From Aminobacter carboxidus (GTDB taxonomy: Bacteria > Pseudomonadota > Alphaproteobacteria > Rhizobiales > Rhizobiaceae), in the NCBI RefSeq assembly GCF_014863355.1, contig NZ_JACZEP010000010.1:1-64000 (forward strand): DNA of 64,000 nt, given 5' to 3'. The notes beneath the pieces are model-generated. The model did not search any database. It saw nothing but the letters and a program-made list of their open reading frames with translations, and had not been told where the DNA came from. The translations under genes and the position numbers were made by a program. How positions within the stretch are numbered: position 1 is the first letter of the stretch; the number at the start of each line of letters is the position of its first letter. Shown here piece after piece: positions 47,562 to 56,472 of this stretch.

Positions 47562-47678
47562 TCCCGGCAATATCCCCACGCGCCTTCATGTATTTGCACA
47601 CGCTATACAGCCTCGCGAGTATTGTCTTCCTCGATCGGCAGCGGCTTCCCAGGCAAACGAATCGCAGGGTAAAGCCAG
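47562..47678 (-). promoter_or_regulatory. Probable promoter region of the defence operon
   Basis: The 117 bp upstream of the methyltransferase start is AT-richer than its surroundings and holds no gene. On the minus strand it should carry the operon promoter; I cannot pick convincing -35 and -10 boxes. Confidence 0.3.
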
Positions 47679-47837
47679 TTAGCGCTCGAGCACAACCGTG
47701 CCGCCGACAGAATACACTTCCCGCCCAAGATTAGGAAGGCTGTTCTTGGATTGTTCCAAGGCTTTTGCCGGGTCTTGCTGACATTGCGGCGCTACGAGCG
47801 GTTCGATTCCAAGTCGGTCAATCAGACCGTATGGCAT
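47679..47837 (-). CDS. Small hypothetical ORF between tRNA-Arg and the methyltransferase gene
   Basis: An open frame of 52 residues beginning MPYGLIDRLGIEPLVAP and ending REVYSVGGTVVLER before TAA. Composition is protein-like, but the ribosome binding site is poor (AAGG only two bases before ATG) and I do not recognise the sequence. It could be a small accessory gene or the C-terminal remnant of a truncated gene at the island edge. Confidence 0.3.
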   Translation of the reverse strand: MPYGLIDRLGIEPLVAPQCQQDPAKALEQSKNSLPNLGREVYSVGGTVVLER

Positions 47838-47900
47838 TGCCTTGGTAGCCGTCCCGGAAAATCACCAGGCTAAAAATTCGCTGCGCTCTTGATTTTCGAG

Positions 47901-47977
47901 TGGTGATCCCGACAGGAATCGAACCTGTGACCTACAGATTAGGAATCTGCCGCTCTATCCTACTGAGCTACGGGACC
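47901..47977 (-). tRNA. tRNA-Arg (CCT anticodon)
   Basis: On the minus strand: acceptor GGTCCCG pairs with CGGGATC, D-arm TAGCTCAGTAGGATAGAGC, anticodon stem-loop GCAGA-TTCCTAA-TCTGT with anticodon CCT (reads AGG, Arg), T-arm CAGGTTCGATTCCTG, discriminator A and encoded CCA. A complete 77-nt gene. Its 3' end is the integration site of the island to its left. Confidence 0.97.
47903..47928. repeat. Right attachment repeat (attR) inside tRNA-Arg
   Basis: The 26 bp GTGATCCCGACAGGAATCGA plus ACCTGT match 36243-36268 with one mismatch. The intact tRNA is on this side, as expected when an element inserts and restores the 3' end. Confidence 0.85.
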
Positions 47978-48128
47978 ACTCGGCTGCACACATAGCGGCT
48001 TCGAGCGGATTCGCCAACGGTTTTTGGCGGGCCGGTTGTGAAACGTTTTGGCGGCGGCCGGCCTAGCCAAATGCTGTTGCCGCGTCCAGGGCCGGCAGGC
48101 GGCCATGGATGTGTTTGGGCGGCGACGG

Positions 48129-49292
48129 TCAGGCCGCCAGGGCGGTTTCGGCGAGGCGGACCCAGTAGCTGACGCCGTGGGGGATGGCTTCGTCGTTGAA
48201 GTCGTAGGCGGGGTGGTGGAGGTTGGCGGTGTCGCCATTGCCGATGAAGATGAAGGCGCCGGGGCGGGCTTCGAGCATGTAGGAAAAGTCCTCGCCGCCC
48301 ATCAGGGGCTGGATCGCCCGGTGGACCTGCGGCTCGCCGGCGACGGATGCGGCGATATCGCCGGCAAACACCGTCTCGTTTTCATGGTTGAAGGTGACGG
48401 GATAGTTGGCGTCATAGTCGAGATGGATCGCCGTGCCGGTGGCTTCGGCAATGCCGCGGCAGATGGCATTCATGCGCTCTTCGGCGAGCTTGGCGATCTC
48501 CTTTTTCAGCGTGCGCACGGTGCCGGCGATGATCGCCTGTTCGGGGATGATGTTGTAGGCGGTGCCGGCGTTGAACTTGGTCACCGAAACGACGATCGCC
48601 TCGGCCGGGTCGGTGCTGCGCGAGGCGATCGCCTGAAGTGCGGTCACCAGCTGGCTGCCGGCGACGATCGGGTCGATGGCGCGGTGCGGCATGGCGGCAT
48701 GGCCGCCCTTGCCCTTGACGGTGATGGTGAACTCGGCGGTCGCCGCCATGATCGCGCCCGGACGGATGGCGAACTGGCCGACCGGCAGGCTCGGCATGTT
48801 GTGCATGCCAAACACCTTCTGGATGCCGAAACGCTCCATCATGCCGTCCTTGACCATTTCGTTGCCGCCGCCGCCGCCCTCTTCGGCGGGCTGGAAGATG
48901 ACCGCGACGGAGCCGGCGAAATTGCGGGTTTCGGCGAGATATTTGGCAGCGCCCAAAAGCATGGCGGTGTGGCCGTCATGGCCGCAGGCATGCATCTTGC
49001 CAGGTACGGTTGAAGCGTAAGGCTTGCCGGTGATCTCTTCGATCGGCAGCGCGTCCATGTCGGCGCGCAGGCCGACAACGCCGCCGGCGCCGAGGCTGCC
49101 CTTGATGATGCCGACGACGCCTGTCTTGCCCAGGCCGGTGACGATTTCGTCGCAGCCGAATTCTTCCAGCCTGGCTTTGACGAAAGCGGCGGTTTCGAAG
49201 ACGTCGAAATTGAGCTCCGGCTTCTGGTGCAGGTGACGGCGCCAGCCGGCGATCTCGTCCTGCAGTTCGGCGGCTCGGTTCAGGATCGGCAT
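48129..49292 (-). CDS. M20-family amidohydrolase (hippurate/N-acyl amino acid hydrolase type)
   Basis: A 387-residue M20D metallopeptidase-fold amidohydrolase. Metal-site segments are GLRADMDALPI, HACGHDGHTAMLLGAA, VFQPAEEGGGGG in form IFQPAEEGG, and the C-terminal GGEDFSYML; HQKPEL near the start is typical. Such enzymes remove acyl groups from hippurate, N-acyl amino acids or IAA-amino acids. It stands alone on the minus strand beside the tRNA and is divergent from the carboxypeptidase at 49519. Confidence 0.9.
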   Translation of the reverse strand: MPILNRAAELQDEIAGWRRHLHQKPELNFDVFETAAFVKARLEEFGCDEIVTGLGKTGVVGIIKGSLGAGGVVGLRADMDALPIEEITGKPYASTVPGKMHACGHDGHTAMLLGAAKYLAETRNFAGSVAVIFQPAEEGGGGGNEMVKDGMMERFGIQKVFGMHNMPSLPVGQFAIRPGAIMAATAEFTITVKGKGGHAAMPHRAIDPIVAGSQLVTALQAIASRSTDPAEAIVVSVTKFNAGTAYNIIPEQAIIAGTVRTLKKEIAKLAEERMNAICRGIAEATGTAIHLDYDANYPVTFNHENETVFAGDIAASVAGEPQVHRAIQPLMGGEDFSYMLEARPGAFIFIGNGDTANLHHPAYDFNDEAIPHGVSYWVRLAETALAA

Positions 49293-49518
49293 GGTTGTCT
49301 CGACTTCCTGTGTGGTGGACCCACTGGGTGTGGAACCAGGGTCCGGATTCGCAATTGTGATCGTCCAAGCTCTGCCATCTTGGCGTCACATAGGTTATTT
49401 AGCAGCGGCGGCGACGCCGTGGCCATGGTCTTTCGTACCGGCCAGCGCGTTGCCATCCCGGTTTACGGAAATCTTATGGACGGCCGGCTATGATCGGCAA
49501 GAGGCGATTTCGGATTTG

Positions 49519-50667
49519 ATGATGAAGATTAGGTTCGTCAAAAGCATGCTCCTTGGCCTGGCGGCCGCAACCGTGCTCAGCGCTGCGCCCGTGTCGGCCA
49601 ATCCGGCGATGCTGTTCGACGTCAATTCGGGTGCCGTCATCGAGCACCAGGAGGCGTTCAAGCGCTGGCATCCGGCCTCGCTGACCAAGCTGATGACCGC
49701 CTACACCACTTTCCGCGCCGTTAAGGCCGGCGAGCTGGCGCTCAATTCGCCGATCAAGATCTCCAGGAAGGCGGCGGCTTTCCCGCCGGCCAAGATGGGC
49801 TACAAGCCGGGTTCGGTGCTGACGCTCGACAACGCGCTCAAGATCATCATGGTCAAGTCGGCCAATGACGTGGCAGCGGCGATCGGCGAAAATGTCGGCG
49901 GCACCCCAGAGGCGTTTGCTGCCAGGATGAACGCCGAGGCGCAGCGCCTGGGCATGTCGGGCAGCCACTGGGTCAACGCCAACGGCCTGCATGACCCCGA
50001 GCAATACACCACGGCGCGCGACCTCGCGGTGCTGGTCAGGGCGATCCGCCTCGAATATCCTGAATATGCCGCCTATTTCGACATCGAAGGCATCATTGCC
50101 GGCAAGGCGAAGCTCAAGAATTTCAACCCGCTGGTCGGCCGCTTCCCCGGCACCGACGGCATGAAGACAGGGTTCGTCTGCGAATCCGGCTTCAACCTGA
50201 TCGCCACCGCCACCCGCGACGGCAGGACGCTTGCGGCCATCGTGCTTGGTGCCGATTCACCCGACAAGCGCGCCGAAGAAGCGGCAAAGATGCTGCAGAC
50301 CGGTTTTGTCCGCAACGGCGCCTCGGTCAGTGTTACAGGGCTTGCGCCTTATGGCGACAGCCGCGACGTGGCGACCAGCATGCGCGAGGAGGTCTGCTCG
50401 CCCAAGGCCAAGCATGCGGCTTCAGACGGTCCGGCACCGACCGAAGCGGGAGCTGCGCCCGACAAGGTCTCGATCATTCCCGAAATGACGCGCCAGCGTA
50501 ACTGGGTCACCGTCAGCCTCGGCGGCGCCACCGGGCCGAAACCCAAGGCGTTGGGCGGCGGCGATATTGTTGTCGACACCGGCGTGCCGCTGCCGACCTG
50601 GCGTCCCGACCGGCCGGCCCCGGTCGGTGCAGCACCTCTCGCTGCCAACGTCCAGGCGCGCTCGTGA
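49519..50667 (+). CDS. D-alanyl-D-alanine carboxypeptidase (DacF/PBP5-6 type)
   Basis: A 382-residue low-molecular-weight penicillin-binding protein with a signal peptide (MMKIRFVKSMLLGLAAATVL, cleavage near VSA). The three serine-peptidase motifs are present: S-x-x-K in HPASLTKLMT, S-x-N in VKSANDVAA and K-T-G in TDGMKTGFV. It trims the terminal D-Ala of peptidoglycan pentapeptides in the periplasm. The C-terminal 120 residues are Pro/Ala-rich. Start at 49519 or the adjacent ATG 49522; the frame upstream to 49291 is not coding. Its stop overlaps the GTG of the next gene. Confidence 0.92.
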   Translation: MMKIRFVKSMLLGLAAATVLSAAPVSANPAMLFDVNSGAVIEHQEAFKRWHPASLTKLMTAYTTFRAVKAGELALNSPIKISRKAAAFPPAKMGYKPGSVLTLDNALKIIMVKSANDVAAAIGENVGGTPEAFAARMNAEAQRLGMSGSHWVNANGLHDPEQYTTARDLAVLVRAIRLEYPEYAAYFDIEGIIAGKAKLKNFNPLVGRFPGTDGMKTGFVCESGFNLIATATRDGRTLAAIVLGADSPDKRAEEAAKMLQTGFVRNGASVSVTGLAPYGDSRDVATSMREEVCSPKAKHAASDGPAPTEAGAAPDKVSIIPEMTRQRNWVTVSLGGATGPKPKALGGGDIVVDTGVPLPTWRPDRPAPVGAAPLAANVQARS

Positions 50668-51797
50668 ATTCGCTAGCCGCGTTTCCGATCCCGGTATCGG
50701 TGCTGACCGGCTTTCTCGGCGCCGGCAAGACGACGCTGCTCAACCGCCTGCTCAAGGATCCCGAGCTCACCGACACCGCCGTCATCATCAATGAGTTCGG
50801 CGACGTCGCCATCGACCACCTGCTGGTCGAAAAGGCCTCCGACGGGGTCATCGAACTGTCCGACGGCTGCCTGTGCTGCACGGTACGCGGCGAACTCTTG
50901 GACACGCTGGCCGATCTCGTCGACCGGCTGCAGACCGGCCGCATCGCCAGGCTTTCGCGGGTGGTGATCGAAACCACCGGGCTTGCCGATCCGGTGCCGG
51001 TGCTGCAGTCGATCATGGGCCATCCGGCCCTTCTCCATGCCTTCCGGCTCGACGGCGTCATCACCGTCGTCGATGCGGTCAATGGTTCAGCGACACTCGA
51101 CGCCCATGTCGAGGCGGTCAAGCAGGTGGCGGTGGCCGACCGCATCGTGTTGACCAAGGCCGATCTCGTCGACGATGCCGAATGGCTCGATGCGCTTGAG
51201 GCGCGGCTGCTGCGCATCAATCCGGGCGCCGAAATCCGCGCGGTCGACACCGCTGTGGCCAGGCTTTTGCAATGCGGGCTCTACGACCCCGAAAGCAAGA
51301 CCGCCGATGTGCGCCGCTGGCTCGGCGAGGCGCATGCGCATGACCATCACGGCGAGCACGATCACCATCATCACCACCACGACCACGACCACGGCCATGA
51401 TCACGATCATCAGCACGCTCACGGCCATGATGCCCGCATCGGCTCGTTTTCGCTGACCCATGCCGGGCCGCTGCCGTTTTCGACGGTCGAGATGTTCCTC
51501 GACCTTTTGCTGTCGACCCAGGGCGACAGGCTGTTGCGCATCAAGGGCATCGTCGAGCTGATGGAGGACCGGGAGCGGCCGCTGGTCATCCATGGCGTGC
51601 AGAAGCTTCTGCATCCGCCGGCACGCCTGCCGTCCTGGCCCGATGCCGTGCGCGGCACAAGGCTGGTGCTGATCGGCATCGACCTGCCGCGCGACTATGT
51701 CGAACGGCTGTTTGCAGCCTTCGTCAACAAGCCTGCCATCGACACGCCGGACCGTCAGGCGATGGAAAACAACCCGCTGGCGATCGCCGGGCTGTAG
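50664..51797 (+). CDS. CobW/COG0523-family GTPase with His-rich metal-binding loop
   Basis: A 377-residue G3E-type GTPase. Walker A GFLGAGKTT (residues 16-24), the metal motif C69-L-C71-C72 in GCLCCTVRG, TTGLADP, and LTKADL as the guanine-specificity region. Residues about 225-255 are dominated by His and Asp, an obvious zinc/metal-buffering stretch. The CobW_C domain follows. COG0523 proteins deliver zinc or cobalt to client enzymes or maintain metal supply. GTG start overlaps the preceding stop (GTGA), so it is coupled to the carboxypeptidase gene, itself a possible metal-unrelated partner. Confidence 0.9.
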   Translation: MNSLAAFPIPVSVLTGFLGAGKTTLLNRLLKDPELTDTAVIINEFGDVAIDHLLVEKASDGVIELSDGCLCCTVRGELLDTLADLVDRLQTGRIARLSRVVIETTGLADPVPVLQSIMGHPALLHAFRLDGVITVVDAVNGSATLDAHVEAVKQVAVADRIVLTKADLVDDAEWLDALEARLLRINPGAEIRAVDTAVARLLQCGLYDPESKTADVRRWLGEAHAHDHHGEHDHHHHHHDHDHGHDHDHQHAHGHDARIGSFSLTHAGPLPFSTVEMFLDLLLSTQGDRLLRIKGIVELMEDRERPLVIHGVQKLLHPPARLPSWPDAVRGTRLVLIGIDLPRDYVERLFAAFVNKPAIDTPDRQAMENNPLAIAGL

Positions 51798-51818
51798 TTT
51801 CCCAGATTTTGCCGAAAA

Positions 51819-52052
51819 TCAGCTGCCGCGTTCGACGAGAAAGCGGTGGCCGCCGGTGACCGGCGCCGTTTCGACCAGCTTATGGCCGGCCTCCTGGCAG
51901 AAGGCCGGGATGTCGATGACGGCGAGCGGGTCGGTGGTTTCGAGCCACAACAGCTCGCCCGATGCCATGTCGGCGAGGCGGCGCCTCGCCTTGAGCACGG
52001 GCAGGGGGCAGTTGAGCCCCCTGAGATCGTAAATGTCGGTGGTTTCGCTCAC
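51819..52052 (-). CDS. TusA/SirA-like sulfurtransferase
   Basis: A 77-residue TusA-family protein with the diagnostic Cys-Pro-x-Pro motif at residues 15-18 (DLRGLNCPLPVLKARR). TusA proteins carry persulfide sulfur to tRNA thiolation or other targets; in bacteria lacking TusBCD, relatives have varied roles in redox and metabolism. It is 5 bp downstream of the L,D-transpeptidase gene on the same strand and convergent with the CobW-like gene. Confidence 0.85.
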   Translation of the reverse strand: MSETTDIYDLRGLNCPLPVLKARRRLADMASGELLWLETTDPLAVIDIPAFCQEAGHKLVETAPVTGGHRFLVERGS

Positions 52053-52057
52053 GCTGG

Positions 52058-53329
52058 TCAGCTGCCGAACAGGCCGAGCAGCTTCTTCTTGAGCTTGGTG
52101 GCGGCACCTGCCTCTTCGACAGGGGCGACCTGGGCGGCCTGCGTCGGCGCTTCTGTTACCACAGGCTGTTGCTGCGGCACGGTGGCGGTCACGACTTCCT
52201 GCTGGGCGGCAAGCTTGGCAGCCTTGGCGGCAGCGACGGCCTGGGCCTTTTCTTCGGCCGCCTTCTTCTTGGCGTCCGCTGCGGCGTCAGCCGCTGCCAT
52301 GCGGCGGCCTTCGGCCGAATCGATGCGGCCCATGCGTGCGGTGGTCTGGACGATGCTGCCGTCCTGGGCCATGGCAGGCGGTTCGATGGTCACGCGCTCG
52401 CCACGGGCGCGGCGCTTGGTCCAGTCGGAAACGATGGCCGCTTCCTTGAGGCCGGCAATCGTCGGCTTGGGTGCTGGAATGTCAGCGCCGGTGGCGCTGG
52501 CAAAGGCCGCGTCATACTTGCTCTTATAGGCCTGGTAGGCGGTCTGCAGCGCCTGCGGCTGGGTCACCGCAGGGCAGGCGCCGGTCGGATTGAACGCTGT
52601 GCCGGCTTCGGGGATCTGGTTGAAGACATAGCGCTTTTCGCAGACGTCGACCTTCGGCGGCACCTTGGTGATTTCGAAGTGGTCGTAGCCTTCCTTCAGC
52701 ATCGCCCAGAACTGGTAGTTCGGGTCCTTGCGGTAACGCGCCATGTTGGCTGGGGTCATGCGGAACGGATAGGACTGGACCTGGAACTCGGTCTGGCCGC
52801 CCTTGAAGGCGTCGCGGGCGAAGGCATAGATCTCTTCGATCTGCGCATCGGTCATCGAAAAACAGCCCGACGACGAGCAGGCGCCGTGCACCATCAGGTT
52901 CGAGCCGGTGCGGCCGTTGGCGCGGTCATAGCTGTTGGGATAGCCGATGTTGAAGGCGAGGTGGTAGCTGGAGTTCGGGTTCATCTGGCCCGGACGCACG
53001 GTGTAGAAACCTTCCGGCGACTGGCGGTCGCCTTCGGTGAATTTGGGGCCGAGCTTGCCCGACATCTTGCAGATGTCGTAGGTGGCGATCAGGTCGTAGC
53101 GGCCGTTGGTCTTTTGTTTCCAGACTTCCAGCTTGGCCTCTTCCTTGAACACGCGCGCCAAGACCGGCGAGGTGCGTGTCATGCCCTTGGCCTTCATTTC
53201 GGCCACGATCTTGGCCGGCAGCTGCCTGTTGGCGTGCTGCGGCACGAAGTCGGTCACGGAAGATTCCGAACAGCCGGCTACCGCAAGGGCAGCGAGAAGC
53301 AATCCGGCGCGTGCGATATTGGCGATCAT
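52058..53329 (-). CDS. L,D-transpeptidase (YkuD domain) lipoprotein with long C-terminal tail
   Basis: A 423-residue envelope protein. The lipobox LAVAGC puts the lipidated Cys at residue 20. The YkuD catalytic motif HG-x5-GC is visible as MVHGACSSSGCFSM with His148 and nucleophile Cys156. Such enzymes make 3-3 crosslinks or attach outer-membrane proteins to peptidoglycan; in rhizobia they are numerous. The C-terminal 110 residues are an Ala/Lys-rich coiled-coil-like region (AAADAAADAKKKAAEEKA) followed by Gln/Val-rich and a Lys-rich end. Upstream lie 280 bp without a gene, which should hold its promoter. Confidence 0.9.
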   Translation of the reverse strand: MIANIARAGLLLAALAVAGCSESSVTDFVPQHANRQLPAKIVAEMKAKGMTRTSPVLARVFKEEAKLEVWKQKTNGRYDLIATYDICKMSGKLGPKFTEGDRQSPEGFYTVRPGQMNPNSSYHLAFNIGYPNSYDRANGRTGSNLMVHGACSSSGCFSMTDAQIEEIYAFARDAFKGGQTEFQVQSYPFRMTPANMARYRKDPNYQFWAMLKEGYDHFEITKVPPKVDVCEKRYVFNQIPEAGTAFNPTGACPAVTQPQALQTAYQAYKSKYDAAFASATGADIPAPKPTIAGLKEAAIVSDWTKRRARGERVTIEPPAMAQDGSIVQTTARMGRIDSAEGRRMAAADAAADAKKKAAEEKAQAVAAAKAAKLAAQQEVVTATVPQQQPVVTEAPTQAAQVAPVEEAGAATKLKKKLLGLFGS

Positions 53330-53609
53330 CGGTCTAAATGTCGTCTCTGATTGCAGTCATGGCACATGCGCCAACGACCGGCCCGTCCTGGTACTGCCTC
53401 GACCTTAGGGTCGTTAACCTTGAAAAATCCTTACCGCAAGTTCCTGGCCCGTCCCACGCGCGAAAAATCACGGCAAGTTCATTGAACCGGGCGAGGCGGC
53501 AATTTTGTGGCGAAACCGTGCCGTGGCCCGTCGAGGCCACAGTTTATGCAATCACTGGCTGCGTATCGCGCCTTTTCGGAAAAATCGTTGGCGATCCTCG
53601 GGCCGATGC
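53330..53609 (-). promoter_or_regulatory. Intergenic region between accA and the L,D-transpeptidase gene
   Basis: The 280 bp contain no supported gene. GTGGCC-CGTCGA-GGCCAC at 53523-53540 is a 6-bp stem about 70 bp past the accA stop, perhaps the accA 3' end. The remainder should include the transpeptidase promoter; no clear boxes were identified. Confidence 0.35.
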
Positions 53610-54560
53610 TCAGAGGCTGCGGCCGATGGCGAGATATTTCTCGCGCCGCTGCTCGCGGAAGTCGATGTTGGAGCCGTTGAATTCGCCAAACGTCCTGGCG
53701 ATCAGGTCGCCGGTGGCCGAAATGACGGCTTCGGCGTTGCGGTGCGCGCCACCGAGCGGCTCTTCGATGATCTTGTCGATGATCTTGAGCGAGAGCAGGT
53801 CCTGCGCGGTGATCTTCATATTGGTCGCCGCGTCCTTGGAGCGCGTCGTGTCGCGCCACAGGATCGAGGCTGCACCTTCCGGCGAGATCACCGAATAGAT
53901 CGCATGTTCGAGCATGAAGACGCGGTTGGCCGCGGCAATGGCGATGGCGCCGCCCGAGCCGCCTTCGCCGATGACGATGGCAATCGACGGCACCTTGAGG
54001 CCAAGGCAGGTCGAGGTCGAGCGTGCGATGGCCTCGGCCTGGCCGCGCTCTTCGGCGCCGACGCCGGGATAAGCACCGGCGGTGTCGACCAGCATGACGA
54101 CAGGGATGTTGAAACGGTCGGCCATTTCAAGCAGGCGCACCGCCTTGCGGTAGCCTTCGGGGCGGACCGAGCCGAAATTGTGCTTGAGGCGGCTCTTGGT
54201 GTCGTTGCCCTTTTCCTGGCCGAGCACCAGCACCGGCTCGCCGCGGAAGCGGGCGAAGCCGCCGACCATGGCGTTGTCTTCGCCGAAATTGCGGTCGCCG
54301 GCCAGAAGCGTGAAGTCGGTGAACAGGCCGTTGATGTAGTCGAGGCAATGCGGACGGTCGGGGTGGCGCGCCACCTGGACCTTCTGCCACGGCGTCAGCG
54401 CCTTGTAGGCGTCGCGCAGCGCATCGCGCGAGCGCTTCTCCAGCCGCTTGATCTCGTCGCCGACATCGACGGCCTCGCCATTTTCGGCAAGCTTCTTGAG
54501 CTCGAGGATCTTGCCTTCGAGATCTTGGACCGGTTTTTCGAAATCGAGGTAATTGTACAT
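53610..54560 (-). CDS. accA: Acetyl-CoA carboxylase carboxyltransferase subunit alpha
   Basis: A 316-residue carboxyltransferase alpha subunit, which with AccD moves CO2 from biotin to acetyl-CoA in fatty acid synthesis. Signatures are YLDFEKPVQDLEGKI, QVARHPDRPHCLDYI, GQEKGNDTKSRLKHNFG, VDTAGAYPGVGAEERGQAEA and GEGGSGGAIAI. ATG at 54560 matches the usual AccA N-terminus; the frame extends to 54596. It lies 98 bp downstream of xerD on the same strand. Confidence 0.96.
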   Translation of the reverse strand: MYNYLDFEKPVQDLEGKILELKKLAENGEAVDVGDEIKRLEKRSRDALRDAYKALTPWQKVQVARHPDRPHCLDYINGLFTDFTLLAGDRNFGEDNAMVGGFARFRGEPVLVLGQEKGNDTKSRLKHNFGSVRPEGYRKAVRLLEMADRFNIPVVMLVDTAGAYPGVGAEERGQAEAIARSTSTCLGLKVPSIAIVIGEGGSGGAIAIAAANRVFMLEHAIYSVISPEGAASILWRDTTRSKDAATNMKITAQDLLSLKIIDKIIEEPLGGAHRNAEAVISATGDLIARTFGEFNGSNIDFREQRREKYLAIGRSL

Positions 54561-54658
54561 TGGCGAGCGGACTACCACGCTGAAAATTTGAGGCACCGGG
54601 GGCCGGGGAATGTGGCACCGCGCCAGTGGAACGTGGCACTCACATAGCGATATGGGCT

Positions 54659-55570
54659 CTAATCGGCAAGCGGATGATGCTCGTTGACCAGTTTCAGCAG
54701 CCGTTCTTCCAGAACATGGGTGTAGATCTGGGTGGTCGAAATGTCGGAATGGCCGAGCAATTGCTGCACGGCGCGCAGGTCGGCACCATTTTGCAGCAGG
54801 TGGCTGGCAAAGGCATGGCGCAGCACGTGCGGTGAGATTTTCGCCGAAGCGATGCCGGCCCGCGCCGCAAGGCCCTTGAGGTCGCGGGCAAAAACCTGGC
54901 GCGGCAGGTGGCCGCTTTGTGATGAAGCGGGAAACAAAAACACACTGTCGGCTTGCCTTGGATCACGATTGCGCTGGTCGAGCCAGGCCCGCATCGCTGT
55001 GCGCGCCTTGGATGACAACGGCACCATGCGGTCCTTGTCGCCCTTGCCGCGCACGACGAAAAAGCGTTCGTCGCGCATGGCAACCGTCAGCGGCAGGCTG
55101 ACCAGCTCGGAGACGCGCAAGCCGGTGGCGTAGAGCACCTCGACAAGCGCGTGCATCCGGGTCGCTGCCAGGCTGTCGCCATCGGCTGTTTCACTTGCCT
55201 CGGTCGCTGCGCGGTCGAGCAGCCGGCCTGTTTCAGCCTCGCTCATCGTCTTGGGCAGCGGCCGATCCTTTTTCGGGCTGTCGAGGATGCCGGTCGGATC
55301 GTCGCTGCGCAGCCCTTCGGCATAAAGGAAGCGGAAGAACTGCCTGAGCGCCGAGAGCTTGCGCGCCTGCGAGGTCGCCGCGAAGCCGCGCCCGGCAATG
55401 TCGTCGAGATAGCTGCGGATCGCTGCGGCGTCGGCCTCGGCGAGGCGGCCGCCCAGAAATTCCGAGGCGTCTTCGAGGTCGCGGCGATAGCTCGAAAGCG
55501 TGTTGTCGGCAGCCCCGCGCTCGGCGCTCATCATTTCAAGGAAGGCCTCGATGCGCGCGCCGCTTTTCAT
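54659..55570 (-). CDS. xerD: Site-specific tyrosine recombinase XerD
   Basis: A 303-residue tyrosine recombinase that resolves chromosome dimers with XerC at dif. The N-terminal SAM-like core-binding domain ([21 protein letters not shown]) is followed by the catalytic domain with Arg in [13 protein letters not shown], Lys in [24 protein letters not shown], and [14 protein letters not shown] carrying the nucleophilic Tyr. Its position next to accA and aroK is the housekeeping arrangement in rhizobia, so it is not a mobile-element integrase. ATGA overlap with a small membrane-protein gene upstream. Confidence 0.94.
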   Translation of the reverse strand: MKSGARIEAFLEMMSAERGAADNTLSSYRRDLEDASEFLGGRLAEADAAAIRSYLDDIAGRGFAATSQARKLSALRQFFRFLYAEGLRSDDPTGILDSPKKDRPLPKTMSEAETGRLLDRAATEASETADGDSLAATRMHALVEVLYATGLRVSELVSLPLTVAMRDERFFVVRGKGDKDRMVPLSSKARTAMRAWLDQRNRDPRQADSVFLFPASSQSGHLPRQVFARDLKGLAARAGIASAKISPHVLRHAFASHLLQNGADLRAVQQLLGHSDISTTQIYTHVLEERLLKLVNEHHPLAD

Positions 55571-55716
55571 TTTTTGGGCGCGAGCTTTTCCGGTGGAATG
55601 CGCACGGTGATTTCGGCCTTCTTCGGCTCGACGAACATCACCAGCGCAAACATGGCGCCGTAAGCGATGCCCGCCAGAACAGCGAGCGTGACAAGGAACC
55701 GGAAAAGTGTCGGCAT
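55567..55716 (-). CDS. Small single-pass membrane protein upstream of xerD
   Basis: A 49-residue open frame starting [20 protein letters not shown]: one transmembrane helix (about residues 4-30) and a polar C-terminal tail ([20 protein letters not shown]). Its stop overlaps the xerD start by four bases (ATGA), which together with typical codon use argues it is real. Function unknown. Confidence 0.7.
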   Translation of the reverse strand: MPTLFRFLVTLAVLAGIAYGAMFALVMFVEPKKAEITVRIPPEKLAPKK

Positions 55717-55848
55717 CGATGTGTTTGCCCGTCTGTCCTATCCTGTGCCCTTATGGGACGCCGCTTCAGGCAATTCAAGGGCGCGTTTGGCCTCATGCGC
55801 TTGACGCAACGGGGCTTTTCATGTCGATACGCCGGCGAAAGGCACGCC

Positions 55849-56472
55849 ATGACACCCGACGCGCAGACACCATTTCCCGAAGGCTCCGTCGCTGCCCTGC
55901 TTGAACGGCTGGGCACGCGCTCGATCGTCTTTGTCGGCCTGATGGGGGCCGGCAAGACCGCCATCGGCCGCAAGGTCGCGCAGGCACTCGGGCTCGGCTT
56001 CATCGACAGCGACCACGAGATCGAAAGCGTGTCGCGGATGAGCATTCCCGAACTGTTCGAACGTTATGGCGAGGTCGAGTTCCGCGCGCTCGAGCAGCGC
56101 GTCATCGGCCGCGTTTTGGAGAACGGTCCGCAGGTGCTGTCGACCGGCGGCGGCGCCTTCATGAACGCGCAGACCCGCGCGGCGATCTCAGGCCACGGCG
56201 TGTCGATCTGGCTCAAGGCCGAGCTCGACCTGCTGATGGAACGGGTTTCCAAAAAGCAGAACCGGCCGCTGCTGCAGAACGCCGATCCGCGCGCCGTGCT
56301 TTCCAAGCTGATGGACGAGCGCTACCCGGTCTATGGCCTTGCAGACCTCATGGTGGCGACGCGCGACGACCGCAAGGAAGCGATCGCCAGCGAGGTCATC
56401 GAAGCGCTGTGCAGCCATTTCGGCGTGCCCGGCAGGATTCACGTTTCGGAAGGCTCGGAGGATCACGAATGA
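55849..56472 (+). CDS. aroK: Shikimate kinase
   Basis: A 207-residue P-loop kinase for the fifth shikimate-pathway step. Walker A GLMGAGKT (residues 30-37), the shikimate-binding [22 protein letters not shown] and TGGGAFM, and a lid region [17 protein letters not shown] at 55849 is chosen with GAAAGG upstream; the open frame to 55753 is longer than needed. Overlaps aroB by four bases. Confidence 0.95.
   Translation: MTPDAQTPFPEGSVAALLERLGTRSIVFVGLMGAGKTAIGRKVAQALGLGFIDSDHEIESVSRMSIPELFERYGEVEFRALEQRVIGRVLENGPQVLSTGGGAFMNAQTRAAISGHGVSIWLKAELDLLMERVSKKQNRPLLQNADPRAVLSKLMDERYPVYGLADLMVATRDDRKEAIASEVIEALCSHFGVPGRIHVSEGSEDHE

Noticed and set aside
51350-51430. Simple-sequence repeat encoding the His/Asp tract of the CobW-like protein as an artefact
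   Set aside because: The tract stays in frame, uses mixed His and Asp codons and is a known feature of COG0523 metal chaperones.
54659-55570. XerD-like recombinase as an integrase of a mobile element
   Set aside because: It matches housekeeping XerD and lies among accA, aroK and aroB, far from the island and without att repeats nearby.
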